A stretch of DNA of 64,000 bases from VRUE01 sp963774405 (lineage in GTDB: Bacteria; Actinomycetota; Thermoleophilia; Solirubrobacterales; 70-9): the NCBI GenBank assembly GCA_963774405.1, contig CAVZEV010000002.1:1-64000 (forward strand). The letters run 5' to 3'. Below, one piece after another: positions 1 to 10,482 of this stretch. Every line of letters starts with the position of its first letter. The first letter of the stretch is position 1. Below the pieces are notes generated by a model. That model was not told where the DNA came from. It saw only the letters and a list, made by a program, of their open reading frames with translations, and searched no databases. Both the position numbers and the translations under genes were made by a program.

Positions 1-1583
<1,583 letters not shown>

Positions 1584-1652
1584 GATATTTATTGCTTTAC
1601 CTGTAGGTCTTGTGCGGTTTTCAAGCTCCACCGGGGCGGTTGTCTCGCAAAT

Positions 1653-1769
1653 TTCCGGTGGTGCATAGCGAAAGGGAAACACCTCTTCCCATTCCGAACA
1701 GAGCAGTTAAGCCTTTCAGCGCCGATGGTACTTGGGGGGCAACCCCCTGGGAGAGTAGGTCGCCGCCGG
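1653..1769 (+). rRNA. 5S ribosomal RNA
   Basis: A sequence of about 117 nt carries typical 5S landmarks: the loop A/helix II region, CCCATTCCGAACAGAGCAGT at 1688-1707, and the 3' strand GGGAGAGTAGGTCGCCGCCGG that pairs with the 5' strand TTCCGGTGG. It lies about 70 nt after the 23S end on the same strand. Exact termini are good to a few nucleotides. Confidence 0.95.
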
Positions 1770-1772
1770 TTT

Positions 1773-2987
1773 TTATTTCCTCGAGCCCGATCGCAAGGTC
1801 GGGCTCGAGCCGTTTCTGGCGAGAAATGCCTGCAAACGCCGGTCGTACAGGCGCGGATCGAAATTCCAGCTTTCGGTGTGGCCGACGCGGGGAACCCGGT
1901 GGTAGGTGACCCAGCGGGGCAGCTCGGCGGCGAACTCGTCGCTGGTCGAGATCGGCACGAGCTTGTCCTCGGTGCTGTGGAAGAGCAGGATCGGGAGCTG
2001 AAAGTCCTCGGGGTGCTCGAGGGCGTCGAGGCTGTCCCAGTCGGGGTTGGCCCGGGCGTCGATCATCCACTCCACGGGCAGGCCGAGGAAGCCCGGCAGG
2101 CCGATCTGTTCGGCGTTGAATTCGATCAGCGCGCGCCAGTCGAGCACCGGGGCGTCGAGGACCAGCGCCGCGATGTCGCTCGAGAGGCGCGATCGCTCCA
2201 TGAACTGGGCGACGAGAGCGCCGCCCATCGAGTAGCCGACGAGGATGACCTTCTGGGCGCCGTGCGCGAGCGCGTAGCGGACGGCGGCCTGCAGATCCAG
2301 CCACTCGGTTTCTCCGAGGTGGTAGAGGCCGCCGGGGCTGCTTGGGGCACCGAGGTCGTTGCGGTAGGAGATCAGCAGCGAGGTGAGCCCGGATCGCCGC
2401 AGCGTGGGGGCGATTCTCAGGTCGTTCTGGCGGTTGTCGTTGTGCCCGTGGACGACGATGGCCCAGGTTTTGCGGGTTGCCGTGGGAGCACCGGGCGGGG
2501 CCGGGACCAACCAGGCCGGCATTGGGCCAAGCGGGTCGGGCACGCCGATGGTGCGGAAGGGGAGATCCAAGGCCTGGCGGGGGTCGCCCGAGTAGACGTG
2601 GCTGTCGAGGCCGACGTGGATGCCGGGCACGAGGTAGCCGCGAACGTCGCTGAGCCGCCGCGTGACCGTGCCGGCGCCTTCTGAGAGGACCGGGCCGACG
2701 ATCGCGTGGCCGGTCTGCCAATCGAGCCCATAGACGCCCGGCTGTTCGCTGTCGTGGCCGCTGGAGAGCACGATGCGGCCCGGCTTCACCGCTTCGACCC
2801 TGACGTCCTGCGGCCAGTCGGAATGGTCGGGCACGAGCACGATCGAGGAGAAGCTCCAGGTGACGGCCACCGCAGCGGCCAGGGCGATGAGCAGTGCGAG
2901 CGCTCCGCCTGCGATCCACCAGCGGCGCCGGCGACGTCGCGGTGCCGTCTCGTCTCTCTCCCTCGGCTCGGCCGTGGCGCCCTCCAT
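1773..2987 (-). CDS. Membrane-anchored alpha/beta hydrolase
   Basis: The 404-residue protein begins with an Arg-rich stretch and one hydrophobic segment (about residues 22-45), so the catalytic domain probably faces outside the membrane. The alpha/beta-hydrolase fold is shown by the HGHND oxyanion region near residue 178, the nucleophile elbow GYSMGG near residue 247, an Asp in the DAPVLDW stretch and a catalytic His in VGHTESW near residue 370. The substrate cannot be told from sequence. The start fits a TACCCT hexamer 7 nt upstream. The stop codon lies beyond the rRNA terminator hairpin, so the two transcription units overlap at their ends. Confidence 0.85.
   Translation of the reverse strand: MEGATAEPRERDETAPRRRRRRWWIAGGALALLIALAAAVAVTWSFSSIVLVPDHSDWPQDVRVEAVKPGRIVLSSGHDSEQPGVYGLDWQTGHAIVGPVLSEGAGTVTRRLSDVRGYLVPGIHVGLDSHVYSGDPRQALDLPFRTIGVPDPLGPMPAWLVPAPPGAPTATRKTWAIVVHGHNDNRQNDLRIAPTLRRSGLTSLLISYRNDLGAPSSPGGLYHLGETEWLDLQAAVRYALAHGAQKVILVGYSMGGALVAQFMERSRLSSDIAALVLDAPVLDWRALIEFNAEQIGLPGFLGLPVEWMIDARANPDWDSLDALEHPEDFQLPILLFHSTEDKLVPISTSDEFAAELPRWVTYHRVPRVGHTESWNFDPRLYDRRLQAFLARNGSSPTLRSGSRK
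1780..1809 (+). terminator. Hairpin after the rRNA operon
   Basis: A perfect 11-bp inverted repeat (CTCGAGCCCGA / TCGGGCTCGAG) with an 8-nt loop starts 11 nt after the 5S gene. It has no clear T tract on the plus side. It sits inside the last codons of the convergent hydrolase gene, whose C-terminal residues Leu-Arg-Ser-Gly-Ser-Arg-Lys it helps encode. It probably ends the rRNA transcript and may act in both directions. Confidence 0.6.
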
Positions 2988-2994
2988 CGGCGCA

Positions 2995-3000
2995 AGGGTA
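2995..3000 (-). promoter_or_regulatory. -10 element (TACCCT) of the 2987 hydrolase
   Basis: TACCCT on the minus strand ends 7 nt before the ATG at 2987. This is the spacing seen for many genes in this window and suggests a leaderless or very short-leader transcript. Confidence 0.45.
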
Positions 3001-3020
3001 TTGCGCCGATGGTCGACCGG

Positions 3021-3215
3021 CTACGAACGGGTGAGCTCGCCGACCGCGGAGCGCCTCGTCCCGGCTTGGGAGGGGTGCGGGCGGCGGCGCGACTCACAGG
3101 CCGGGGCGGGCCCGGCGGCCGGCTCCAGGCCGTACTCGCCGAGGGTCGCGAAGTCGATCACGAGGTCGACCGCGTTGGCGAGGCGCTGAGTGAGATTTGT
3201 CTTCGTATCGAACAT
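3021..3215 (-). CDS. Small hypothetical protein
   Basis: This 64-residue frame starts 10 nt after the stop codon of the upstream hydrolase gene (3226) on the same strand, so it could be the second gene of that unit. Its N-terminal half (MFDTKTNLTQRLANAVDLVI) reads like an amphipathic helix, and its C-terminal half is rich in Pro, Arg and Ala. No Shine-Dalgarno sequence is obvious and I do not recognise a family. It may equally be a chance frame in GC-rich DNA. The first 30 codons show third-position GC bias typical of real genes here. Confidence 0.4.
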   Translation of the reverse strand: MFDTKTNLTQRLANAVDLVIDFATLGEYGLEPAAGPAPACESRRRPHPSQAGTRRSAVGELTRS

Positions 3216-3225
3216 AGGTTCGACT

Positions 3226-4233
3226 CTAGGGGTGCCTGCGGACGGCAGGCTGTTTCTGCACGCGCTTTTGCACGGTGGGGTGGTGGTTTGGCTTGGCGAC
3301 TGGCTTTGCGGCCGGAGCGAAGCCGAGGACCAGGGCCGCCGTCTGGGCCGGTTTCTCGACGTTTGGCGAGTGTCCGGCGCCGCTGATGAGCTTGGTCTCG
3401 GTGCCCGGAACGGCCGCCCGGTATTCGGCCAATCGCTTCGCCGGTTGGTCGATTATCTGCTCTTCGGCACCCATGATCACCATCAGTGGCTTACCCGTTT
3501 CGGCCATGCGCCGATCGAGCGGCTCTTCCTTGACGTAGTCGTCAAAGCCCGAGGCCGAGTCGTCGTAGGCGCTGAAGGTCATCCGCTTGACGTCTTCGAC
3601 GAATTCGTCCGGGACCTTGAAGCCGGGAGCGAAGGCGATCTCGAGGCCCTTGCGCACGGCGAAGTCGGGCTTGATCCGCCAGAAGGCCTCGCCGATCACG
3701 GGAGCGAAGCCGAGCTTGGCGATCAGGCCGAGGCTGCTGTCTTCGTGGCTCGGCGGCGTGTCGACGATGAAGACCCGGTTGACCAGCGCCGGCGATTGCT
3801 GTGCGAGCGCCACGGCGACGGCGCCGCCGAGCGAGTGGCCAACCACCTCGGCGTCGCTGACACCCAGCTTGGCCAGGGCCTGTGCGACCAAATCGGCCTG
3901 GTTGGAGACCGAGTAGCCCGACCTGGGCTTTTCCGAGCCGCCGTGACCGAGCAGGTCGATCGCGACGACGCGGTGCCGGCGGGCGAGCGCGGGGATCATC
4001 TTGTTCCAGTAGTTGATCGCGCAGGTGAAGCAGTGGATCAGCACGATCGGGCTGCCGTTGCGCGGCCCTGCTACGACCACCTCGAGGTCGCCGCCGGGGA
4101 GGTCGACGATCTTGCCGCCGGGTTCTGTCACCCCCGCGGCCTTGGTTTCGTGGTCGACGCTGAGGGCGTTGAGGCCAAGCACGAGGATCAGCGCGGCCAC
4201 CACGGCGATCACGATCTTCCAGCCTCTCCGCAT
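3226..4233 (-). CDS. Membrane-anchored alpha/beta hydrolase
   Basis: The 335-residue protein has an N-terminal membrane anchor (residues 5-25) followed by an alpha/beta-hydrolase domain. Visible elements are the oxyanion strand VLIHCFT near residue 70, the DLLGHGGS loop, the nucleophile elbow GHSLGG near residue 135, an acidic residue after MVIMGAEE, and the catalytic His in GAGHSPN. The C-terminal 30 residues are a Lys/Pro/His-rich tail without predicted fold. The gene is divergent from murA and they share only 24 bp. Its -10 TAGGGT overlaps that of murA. The substrate is unknown. Confidence 0.85.
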   Translation of the reverse strand: MRRGWKIVIAVVAALILVLGLNALSVDHETKAAGVTEPGGKIVDLPGGDLEVVVAGPRNGSPIVLIHCFTCAINYWNKMIPALARRHRVVAIDLLGHGGSEKPRSGYSVSNQADLVAQALAKLGVSDAEVVGHSLGGAVAVALAQQSPALVNRVFIVDTPPSHEDSSLGLIAKLGFAPVIGEAFWRIKPDFAVRKGLEIAFAPGFKVPDEFVEDVKRMTFSAYDDSASGFDDYVKEEPLDRRMAETGKPLMVIMGAEEQIIDQPAKRLAEYRAAVPGTETKLISGAGHSPNVEKPAQTAALVLGFAPAAKPVAKPNHHPTVQKRVQKQPAVRRHP

Positions 4234-4240
4234 CGCGCGT

Positions 4241-4247
4241 TACCCTA
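4241..4247. promoter_or_regulatory. Overlapping divergent -10 elements (TACCCTA)
   Basis: The heptamer TACCCTA reads TACCCT on the plus strand, 11 nt before the murA ATG, and TAGGGT on the minus strand, 8 nt before the hydrolase ATG at 4233. Both fit the TANNNT -10 pattern used across this window. Confidence 0.45.
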
Positions 4248-4257
4248 GCCGGAACCC

Positions 4258-5555
4258 ATGGAGAAATTCATCATCCAGGGCGGCGTGCCGCTCTCCGGCG
4301 AGGTCACCGTCGCCGGCAACAAGAACGCGGCGCTGCCGATCCTCGCCGCCTGCCTGCTGACCGAGGAGGAGCTGCTGCTGCACCGGGTGCCGCGCATCCG
4401 CGACACCGAAGCCCAGCTCGCCCTGCTCGAGCGCCTCGGCGTCGAGGTCGCCTGGGTCGCCGACAACAGCGTGCGGCTCTGCGCCAAGGGCGTCGCCGAC
4501 GTCTCGGTCGACGAGGAGCTCTCCAAGCAGATCCGCGCCTCCTTCCTGCTGGCCGGGCCGCTGCTGGCCCGCTTCGGCGAGGCGAGGATGCCGCCGCCGG
4601 GCGGCGACTTCATCGGCCGGCGCCGGCTCGACGCCCACCTCGACGCCTTCAAGGACCTCGGCGCCCGGGTCGACGGCGATCGTTGGATCGAGCTCAGCGC
4701 ACCCCCCGAGGGCCTCTGCGCCTGCCGCATCTTCATGGACGAGCCCTCGGTGATGGGCACCGAGAACGCGCTGATGGCGGCCGCGCTGACCACCGGCCCG
4801 ACGACGATCTCCAACGCCGCCAGCGAGCCCCACGTGCAGGACCTGGCGCGGCTGCTCTGCGCGATGGGGGCGCAGGTCGATGGGATCGGCTCCAACGTGA
4901 TGACCGTGCACGGGCGCGACCGCCTGGGCGGTGCCGAGCACACGATCTCCGCCGATCACATCGAGGTCGGCAGCTTCATGGCGCTGGCCGCGGCGACCGG
5001 GGGGAGCTGCGCATCCGCGACGTCGAGCCGCTCGACCTCTTGATGGTGCGGCGCCAGTTCCGCCGCCTCGGCCTGCACTCGGAGATGGACGGCCGCGACA
5101 TGCTCGTTCCCCCCGGGCAGAAGCTGCGGATCCAGTCCGACCTCGGCGACGCGATCCCCAAGATCGAGGACGGCCCCTGGCCCGCCTTCCCGGCCGACCT
5201 GACCTCGATCGCGCTGGCCATGGCCACCCAGGCCGACGGCGAGATTCTGATCTTCGAGAAGATGTTCGAGAACCGCCTCTTCTTCGTCGACAAGCTGGTC
5301 GCGATGGGCGCTCGGATCACGCTGTGCGATCCCCACAGGGCGATCGTCAGCGGTCCGAGCCGGCTTCACGGCGAACGGGTCGAGAGCCCCGACATCCGCG
5401 CCGGCATGGCGATGCTCATCGCCGCCCTGGCGGCCGAGGGCACCTCGGAGATCGGCAACATCCGCCAGATCGATCGCGGCTACGAGCAGATCGACGAGCG
5501 CCTGCGCGGCCTCGGCGCGCAGATTGAACGGGTCTCGTCAGAGGTCCCGGCCTAG
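4258..5555 (+). CDS. murA: UDP-N-acetylglucosamine 1-carboxyvinyltransferase (frameshifted in this sequence)
   Basis: MurA transfers enolpyruvate to UDP-GlcNAc, the first committed step of peptidoglycan synthesis, in the cytoplasm. The N-terminal NKNAALP motif, the ASFLLAGPLLARFG stretch and the C-terminal IRQIDRGYEQID region identify the family. The catalytic loop reads PPPGGDFIG: residue 117 is Asp where most bacteria have Cys. The same substitution occurs in Mycobacterium and Chlamydia MurA and gives fosfomycin insensitivity. The frame is broken at a run of six G (4999-5004). One more G would restore ATGGELRI and a full protein of about 432 residues. Since the gene should be essential, I take this as a sequencing error. 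Confidence 0.92.
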
Positions 5556-5578
5556 TAGGGCTTTCCGGCTCACTCTCG

Positions 5579-5584
5579 TAAGGT
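5579..5584 (+). promoter_or_regulatory. -10 element (TAAGGT) of the his operon
   Basis: TAAGGT ends 7 nt before the hisZ ATG, just after the murA stop. The spacing matches the leaderless-type pattern seen elsewhere in the window, so the his operon probably has its own promoter. Confidence 0.45.
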
Positions 5585-5591
5585 CCGGCGG

Positions 5592-6587
5592 ATGATTCAT
5601 CCCATTCCACCTGGCACGCGCGACGTGCTGCCCGACGAGATGCGGGAGCTGCGGCGCCTGCACCTGGCCCTGATCGGGGTCTTCGAAGAGCGCGGCTACG
5701 GCGAGGTGGCGACGCCGGCGATCGAGTACGACGAGGTCCTGGCCCGCGGCGACGGCCGCACCGCCGACACCGCATATCGCTTCTTCGACGGCAGCGGCGA
5801 CCTGCTGGCGCTGCGCTCGGACATGACCGTGCCGATCGCGCGCCTGATCGCGACGCGCTACGCCAAGGCCGAGATGCCGGTGCGGCTCTGTTACCTGGCA
5901 AACGCCTACCGCGCGGTGCGCCCTCAGCGCGGCCAGATGCGCGAGTTCGCCCAGGCGGGCGTCGAGCTGATCGGCGCGCCCGCTCCCGACGGCACGGTCG
6001 AGGTGATCGAGGTGCTCGAGGCCGCGCTCGACGCGGCCGGGCTGGGGCGGGCGGTGATCGGACTCGGCGACGCCGACCTCTACCGCCAGCTGCTGGCCGA
6101 GTTCGGGGTCGACGGCGAGGCCCGCAACTCGATCCTCGCCCGCCTCGCCGCCCACGACCTGGTCGGCCTCGAGACCGAGCTCTCCGGGCTGCAGGGGGTC
6201 AGCGACGACCAGGTCGCGACCTGCGTCGCCCTCTCGCAGCTGCGCGGCGGCAAGGAGGTGCTGGCGGAAGCGCGGGCGCTGGGGGGCGCCGCGGTCGAGC
6301 GCGCCACCGCGCGGCTCGGTGAGACCGTGGAGGCGCTGGAGGCACGCGGGGTTGCCGACCGGGTCCAGATCGACCTCGGCCTGCTGCGCGACCTCGGCTA
6401 TTACAGCGGCGCGATCCTCGAGGTCTACGACCCGGCGCTCGGTCACGTGCTCGGCGGCGGCGGCCGCTACGACGGCCTGCTCAAGCGCTTCGGCGTCGAC
6501 CTGCCGGCGGCAGGATTCGCTCTCTACATGGAGCGGGTCCACGTTGCCCAGATGGAGGAGGAGTCGCGCGGGGGTGAGGCCTCATGA
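5592..6587 (+). CDS. hisZ: ATP phosphoribosyltransferase regulatory subunit
   Basis: HisZ is a catalytically inactive relative of histidyl-tRNA synthetase that forms a hetero-octamer with short-form HisG and confers histidine feedback control. The 331-residue protein shows class-II synthetase motifs: PPGTRDVLP at residues 5-13, the motif-2 region RLCYLANAYRAVRPQRGQMREF (positions 99-120) and the motif-3-like GGGGRYDGL near residue 295. Its place directly before a short hisG, with an ATGA overlap, favours HisZ over HisS. It is the first gene of the his operon. Confidence 0.93.
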   Translation: MIHPIPPGTRDVLPDEMRELRRLHLALIGVFEERGYGEVATPAIEYDEVLARGDGRTADTAYRFFDGSGDLLALRSDMTVPIARLIATRYAKAEMPVRLCYLANAYRAVRPQRGQMREFAQAGVELIGAPAPDGTVEVIEVLEAALDAAGLGRAVIGLGDADLYRQLLAEFGVDGEARNSILARLAAHDLVGLETELSGLQGVSDDQVATCVALSQLRGGKEVLAEARALGGAAVERATARLGETVEALEARGVADRVQIDLGLLRDLGYYSGAILEVYDPALGHVLGGGGRYDGLLKRFGVDLPAAGFALYMERVHVAQMEEESRGGEAS

Positions 6588-7261
6588 GCGCCGAAGTCGC
6601 CGGCATGAGCCGGGCCAAGGCCGACGGGCCGCTGAAGCTGGCGGTGCCGCGCGGCGCTCTGCTCGGTGAGACGCTCGACGCGCTCGACGCGGCGGGCATC
6701 GATACGAGCGAGGTGCGCGGCGAGTCGCGTTCGCTGATCTTCCCCGGCCAGAGCATCAGCCTGGTCACGATGCGCCCCTCCGACGTGCCGACCTACGTCG
6801 AGGCCGGCGCCGCCGACGTCGGCATCACCGGCAAGGACGTGCTGCTCGAGCAATCCGACCGGGTCGTCTACGAGCTGCTCGACCTCGGCTTCGGCCGCTG
6901 CCGCATGGTGCTGGCGGGGCGCAAGGGCGACGAGCGGCTGGGCGAGTCCGAGCGGCGGCTGGGCATGATGCGGATCGCGACCAAGTACCCGCGCATCGCC
7001 GAGCGCTACTTCGAGCGCACCGGCCGTCAGGTCGAAGTGATCGAGGTCAAGGGCTCGGTCGAGCTGGCGCCGCTGATCGGCCTCGCCGACGGCATAGTCG
7101 ACCTGGTCGCCACCGGCCGCACCCTGGAAGAGAACGACCTCGAGGTGCGCGAGGAGATCGTCGAGTGCACGGCCCGCTTCGTCGCCAACCGCGTCGCCCA
7201 CAAGCTGCGGGCAAGGGAGGTCGACGGGCTGGCGGCGAAACTGCGGGAGGCGGTTGGATGA
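6584..7261 (+). CDS. hisG: ATP phosphoribosyltransferase catalytic subunit, short form
   Basis: HisG condenses ATP and PRPP, the first step of histidine synthesis. At 225 residues it is the short form without the C-terminal ACT-like regulatory domain, which agrees with hisZ being next to it. Visible elements are LAVPRGALLGET (about residues 20-31), VEAGAADVGITGKDVL, and the PRPP-binding region near LVATGRTLEEN. The ATG overlaps the hisZ stop as ATGA. A second in-frame ATG at residue 8 is possible. The stop overlaps the hisD start. Confidence 0.93.
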   Translation: MSAEVAGMSRAKADGPLKLAVPRGALLGETLDALDAAGIDTSEVRGESRSLIFPGQSISLVTMRPSDVPTYVEAGAADVGITGKDVLLEQSDRVVYELLDLGFGRCRMVLAGRKGDERLGESERRLGMMRIATKYPRIAERYFERTGRQVEVIEVKGSVELAPLIGLADGIVDLVATGRTLEENDLEVREEIVECTARFVANRVAHKLRAREVDGLAAKLREAVG

Positions 7262-8538
7262 AAGTCGAGTGGATCGACTGGAAGGGTGCGGCGGACACCG
7301 CCATAGCGGCCCGCGGCTGGATGGAAGAAGAGTCGCTCGAATCAGTCACCAACGAGGTGTTCGAGATCGAAAAACGAGTCCGCCGGGATGGTGACAAGGC
7401 GGTGAAGGAACTCACTGAACAGTTCGATGCCACCAATGGCCCGCTCGACTCGATGAGGGTGGACGTGGGTGCGGCCGTTGATGCCCTGGCATCGTTGGAC
7501 GCCGATCTTCGCGCGTCGCTCGAGCTCGCCGCCCACAACATCCGCGTGGTTGCGGAGGCCCAAGTCGATGGGGCGCAGCGTGTTGTGCGACTACCGCAAG
7601 GGCAGAGCGTTACGGTGCGCGAGGTTCCGGTTTCGGCTGCCGGGCTCTACGCCCCGGGTGGCCATGCTGCCTATCCGTCGAGCGTGCTGATGTGCGCGGT
7701 TCCCGCTCGGGTGGCTGGGGTTGAGCGCCTGGTCCTGGCATCACCACCGCGGCCCAATGGGACATTGAGCCCGTCGATCCTGGCCGCCGCAGCGCTGTGT
7801 GAAGTGGACGAGATTTACGCGGTGGGGGGCGCGCAGGCGATCTTCGCCTTGGCGCTCGGCACGGAGACGATCGAGAGAGTCAACGTCATCGCTGGTCCGG
7901 GCAACACATGGGTGCAGGAGGCAAAGCGAAGGATGTTCGGCTGGATTGGCCTCGATTCGTACGCCGGCCCGTCGGAGTTGATGATCGTGACCGGCCCAGA
8001 TGTGAATGCCGAATGGGCGGCACTGGACCTGTGCGCGCAAGCGGAGCACGGTGAAAGCAGCCCACTGTTGGTCGCATCTGCCGATCGGGCAACCCTCGAA
8101 GAGATCGCGTCCGCAACGAAGAAGGCAGCGACAAGCCTTCCCGGTATTGGTGACTCGCCCCTTGGACTCGTTCAGGTGCCCGGTGTTTCAGAGGCCATCG
8201 ATTTGGCCAACGCTTTCGCTCCAGAGCACCTTGAGCTCCTTACCGCCGACGCCAGGGCGCTTGCCGAGCGAGTGACAACGGCTGGCTGCGTCTTTGCCGG
8301 CCGCCACGGCGCCACGGCCTTCGGCGACTACGTTGCGGGCTCGAATCACGTCCTTCCAACGCTTGGGGCTGGACGCTTCTCTGGCCCACTCGGTCCCCAT
8401 GTCTTCCGTCGCAAGATCTCAACGGTGGAGGTACCCGCCGAAGCGGCGGCGAAGCTTGCACCGCACGTCGATCGGATCGCCCGGGCCGAGGGCTTCCCGG
8501 TTCACGGCGAGTCAGCGATGATTAGGACCAGATCATGA
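7258..8538 (+). CDS. hisD: Histidinol dehydrogenase
   Basis: HisD oxidises histidinol to histidine in two NAD-dependent, zinc-assisted steps. The 426-residue length is normal. Motifs are GPGNTWVQEAKR, SYAGPSELMIV, QAEHGESSPLLV (zinc/catalytic His) and FAPEHLEL. I chose the ATG at 7258 that overlaps the hisG stop (ATGA) rather than earlier in-frame codons inside hisG. Base use is noticeably less GC-rich at third positions than in hisG and hisB on either side, which hints at replacement by recombination from another lineage. Confidence 0.95.
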   Translation: MKVEWIDWKGAADTAIAARGWMEEESLESVTNEVFEIEKRVRRDGDKAVKELTEQFDATNGPLDSMRVDVGAAVDALASLDADLRASLELAAHNIRVVAEAQVDGAQRVVRLPQGQSVTVREVPVSAAGLYAPGGHAAYPSSVLMCAVPARVAGVERLVLASPPRPNGTLSPSILAAAALCEVDEIYAVGGAQAIFALALGTETIERVNVIAGPGNTWVQEAKRRMFGWIGLDSYAGPSELMIVTGPDVNAEWAALDLCAQAEHGESSPLLVASADRATLEEIASATKKAATSLPGIGDSPLGLVQVPGVSEAIDLANAFAPEHLELLTADARALAERVTTAGCVFAGRHGATAFGDYVAGSNHVLPTLGAGRFSGPLGPHVFRRKISTVEVPAEAAAKLAPHVDRIARAEGFPVHGESAMIRTRS

Positions 8539-9125
8539 ATCGCACGGCAACAAGAGAGCGCAGCACGGCCGAGACGCAGATCAGGCTCTCGCTCGACCTC
8601 GACGGGGGCGAGTCGAGCGCGCAGACCGGCGTCGGCTTCCTCGACCACATGCTGGACCTGCTGGCCCGGCACGGGCGGCTCGGGCTGCGGGTCGAGGCCA
8701 AGGGCGACCTGGAGACCGGCGCCCACCACACGGTGGAGGACGTCGGCATCGTGCTCGGCCAGGCGCTCGACGAGGCGCTGGGCGACCGGGCCGGGATCAG
8801 GCGCTACGGCTCGGCCCTGGTGCCGATGGACGAGTCGCTGGCCGAGTGCGCGATCGACATCTCGGGTCGGCCCCTGTGCGTCTTCAGCGCCGAGCTGCCG
8901 CCGACCACGATCGCCGGCTTCGACACCGAGCTGGCCGAGGAGTTCTTCCGCGCCGTCGCCAACAGCGCCAAGCTGACCCTGCACGTCAACGTCCGCTACG
9001 GCAGCAACGCCCACCACATGATCGAGGGCTGCTTCAAGGCCTTCGCCCGCGCCCTGCGCGTCGCCGTCTCGATCGACCCCGAGGAGAGCGGCGTGCCCTC
9101 GACCAAGGGGACGCTCAGTGAGTAA
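8535..9125 (+). CDS. hisB: Imidazoleglycerol-phosphate dehydratase
   Basis: HisB dehydrates imidazoleglycerol phosphate, a manganese-dependent step. The 196-residue protein is the monofunctional form with no phosphatase domain. The metal-binding repeats are visible as GFLDHMLDLLARHG, GAHHTVEDVGI and SNAHHMIEGCFKA. The start overlaps the hisD stop (ATGA). The gene ends 8 nt into hisH, so the operon is translationally coupled here. Confidence 0.95.
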   Translation: MNRTATRERSTAETQIRLSLDLDGGESSAQTGVGFLDHMLDLLARHGRLGLRVEAKGDLETGAHHTVEDVGIVLGQALDEALGDRAGIRRYGSALVPMDESLAECAIDISGRPLCVFSAELPPTTIAGFDTELAEEFFRAVANSAKLTLHVNVRYGSNAHHMIEGCFKAFARALRVAVSIDPEESGVPSTKGTLSE

Positions 9126-9749
9126 CGCGACCCGCATCTGCATCCTCGACTACGGGATGGGCAACCTGCGCTCGGTCGAGAAGGCGCTCGAGCACATCGG
9201 GGCGACGGCGACGATCACGAGCGAGGCTGCCGCGATCCGTGCCGCGGACGGGCTGATCCTGCCCGGCGTCGGCGCCTTTCCCAAGGCGATGGCAAACATC
9301 CGCGCGCTCGGCCTCGACGCGCTGATCGAGGAGCGCCGCGCCGAGGGAGTGCCGGTGCTCGGCATCTGCCTCGGCCTGCAGCTGCTCTTCGACTCGACCA
9401 CGGAGCTCGGTGGGGCCGAGGGTCTCGGCCTGCTGACCGGCGGGGTGACCGATCTCGATGCGCCCGGCCTGAAGGTGCCGCACATCGGTTGGTCGCCGGT
9501 GCGCTGGGAGCGCGAGTCGCGCCTCACCGAGGGGATCTCCTCGAGACCCCCTTCTACTTCGTCCACTCCTTCGCGCCGCGGCCCGAGCAGTCCGAGCTGC
9601 TCGGCACGGCGGCCTACGGCGCCCGCTTCGCCTGCGCCGCGGAGCGCGACAACGTCTTCGGTGTCCAGTTCCACCCCGAGAAGTCGAGTGCGGCCGGCCT
9701 GCGCCTGCTCGCCAACTTCGCCGGCATCTGCGCCTCCGTCCCGGCGTGA
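9118..9749 (+). CDS. hisH: Imidazole glycerol phosphate synthase, glutaminase subunit (frameshifted)
   Basis: HisH supplies ammonia from glutamine to HisF. A GTG start lies within the end of hisB. The nucleophile region GICLGLQLLF and the later HPEKSS (catalytic His and Glu) are both present but in different frames: after LTEGI the frame is lost near 9535-9545 and resumes as ETPFYFVHSFAPR. A one-base loss there explains it. The restored protein is about 211 residues, normal for HisH. Given the operon context I read this as a sequence error rather than a dead gene. Confidence 0.88.
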
Positions 9750-9756
9750 CCGCGGC

Positions 9757-10482
9757 GTGATCCTCTATCCCGCGATCGACATTCGCGGCGGCAAGGCGGT
9801 GCGGCTGCTGCAGGGCGACTACGCCCGTGAGACCACCTACGACGCCGACCCGGTCGACGCGGCGAAGCGCTGGGCCGATGAAGGGGCCGAGTACCTGCAC
9901 GTGGTCGACCTCGACGGGGCGAAGGCGGGCGAGCCGAAAAACCTTGAGTCGGTGCGGCGGATCGCCACGGCGGTCGAGTGCCCGATCCAGGTCGGCGGCG
10001 GTTTGCGCGACGAGGGCTCGGTTGCGGCAGTGCTCGATGCGGGTGCGGCGCGGGTCGTGATCGGCACAGCGGCGCTGCGTGACCCTGCTTTTCTCGAGCG
10101 CGTACTCGAGGCGCACGGAGACCGCGTGGTCGTCTCGGTCGACGCCCGCGACGGCAAGGTGGCGCTGTCGGGGTGGACCGAGACCAGTGACGTCGACGTC
10201 GCTGCGGCAGTCGGCGAGCTTGGCGAACGCGGCGTCCCCCGCTTTCTCTGCACCGCGATCGAGGTCGACGGCACGATGGAGGGACCGGCGATCGACGAGC
10301 TCGCCCGCATATCCGCGGCGACGCAGGCTCAGGTCATCGCCTCGGGCGGGGTCGGTGTTCTCCCGGACCTCGAAGCGCTCGCCGCCATGGAGGCGCCGAA
10401 CCTCGAGGGCGCCATCGTCGGCCGAGCGCTGTACGAGAATCGCTTCACGGTCGCTGAGGCGATCGAAGCATTGGGCCGCTAG
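9757..10482 (+). CDS. hisA: ProFAR isomerase (phosphoribosylformimino-AICAR ribotide isomerase)
   Basis: HisA isomerises ProFAR to PRFAR; it is a TIM barrel made of two half-barrels. The GTG start at 9757 lies 7 nt after the hisH stop. At 241 residues the length is normal. The N-terminal PAIDIRGGKAVRLLQGDY and the second-half SVDARDGKVALSGWTE carry the two catalytic Asp residues, and phosphate-binding Gly motifs GGGLRD and ASGGVG are present. In many actinobacteria HisA also works as the tryptophan enzyme PriA; I cannot decide this from sequence. The stop codon abuts a palindromic repeat. Confidence 0.93.
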   Translation: MILYPAIDIRGGKAVRLLQGDYARETTYDADPVDAAKRWADEGAEYLHVVDLDGAKAGEPKNLESVRRIATAVECPIQVGGGLRDEGSVAAVLDAGAARVVIGTAALRDPAFLERVLEAHGDRVVVSVDARDGKVALSGWTETSDVDVAAAVGELGERGVPRFLCTAIEVDGTMEGPAIDELARISAATQAQVIASGGVGVLPDLEALAAMEAPNLEGAIVGRALYENRFTVAEAIEALGR

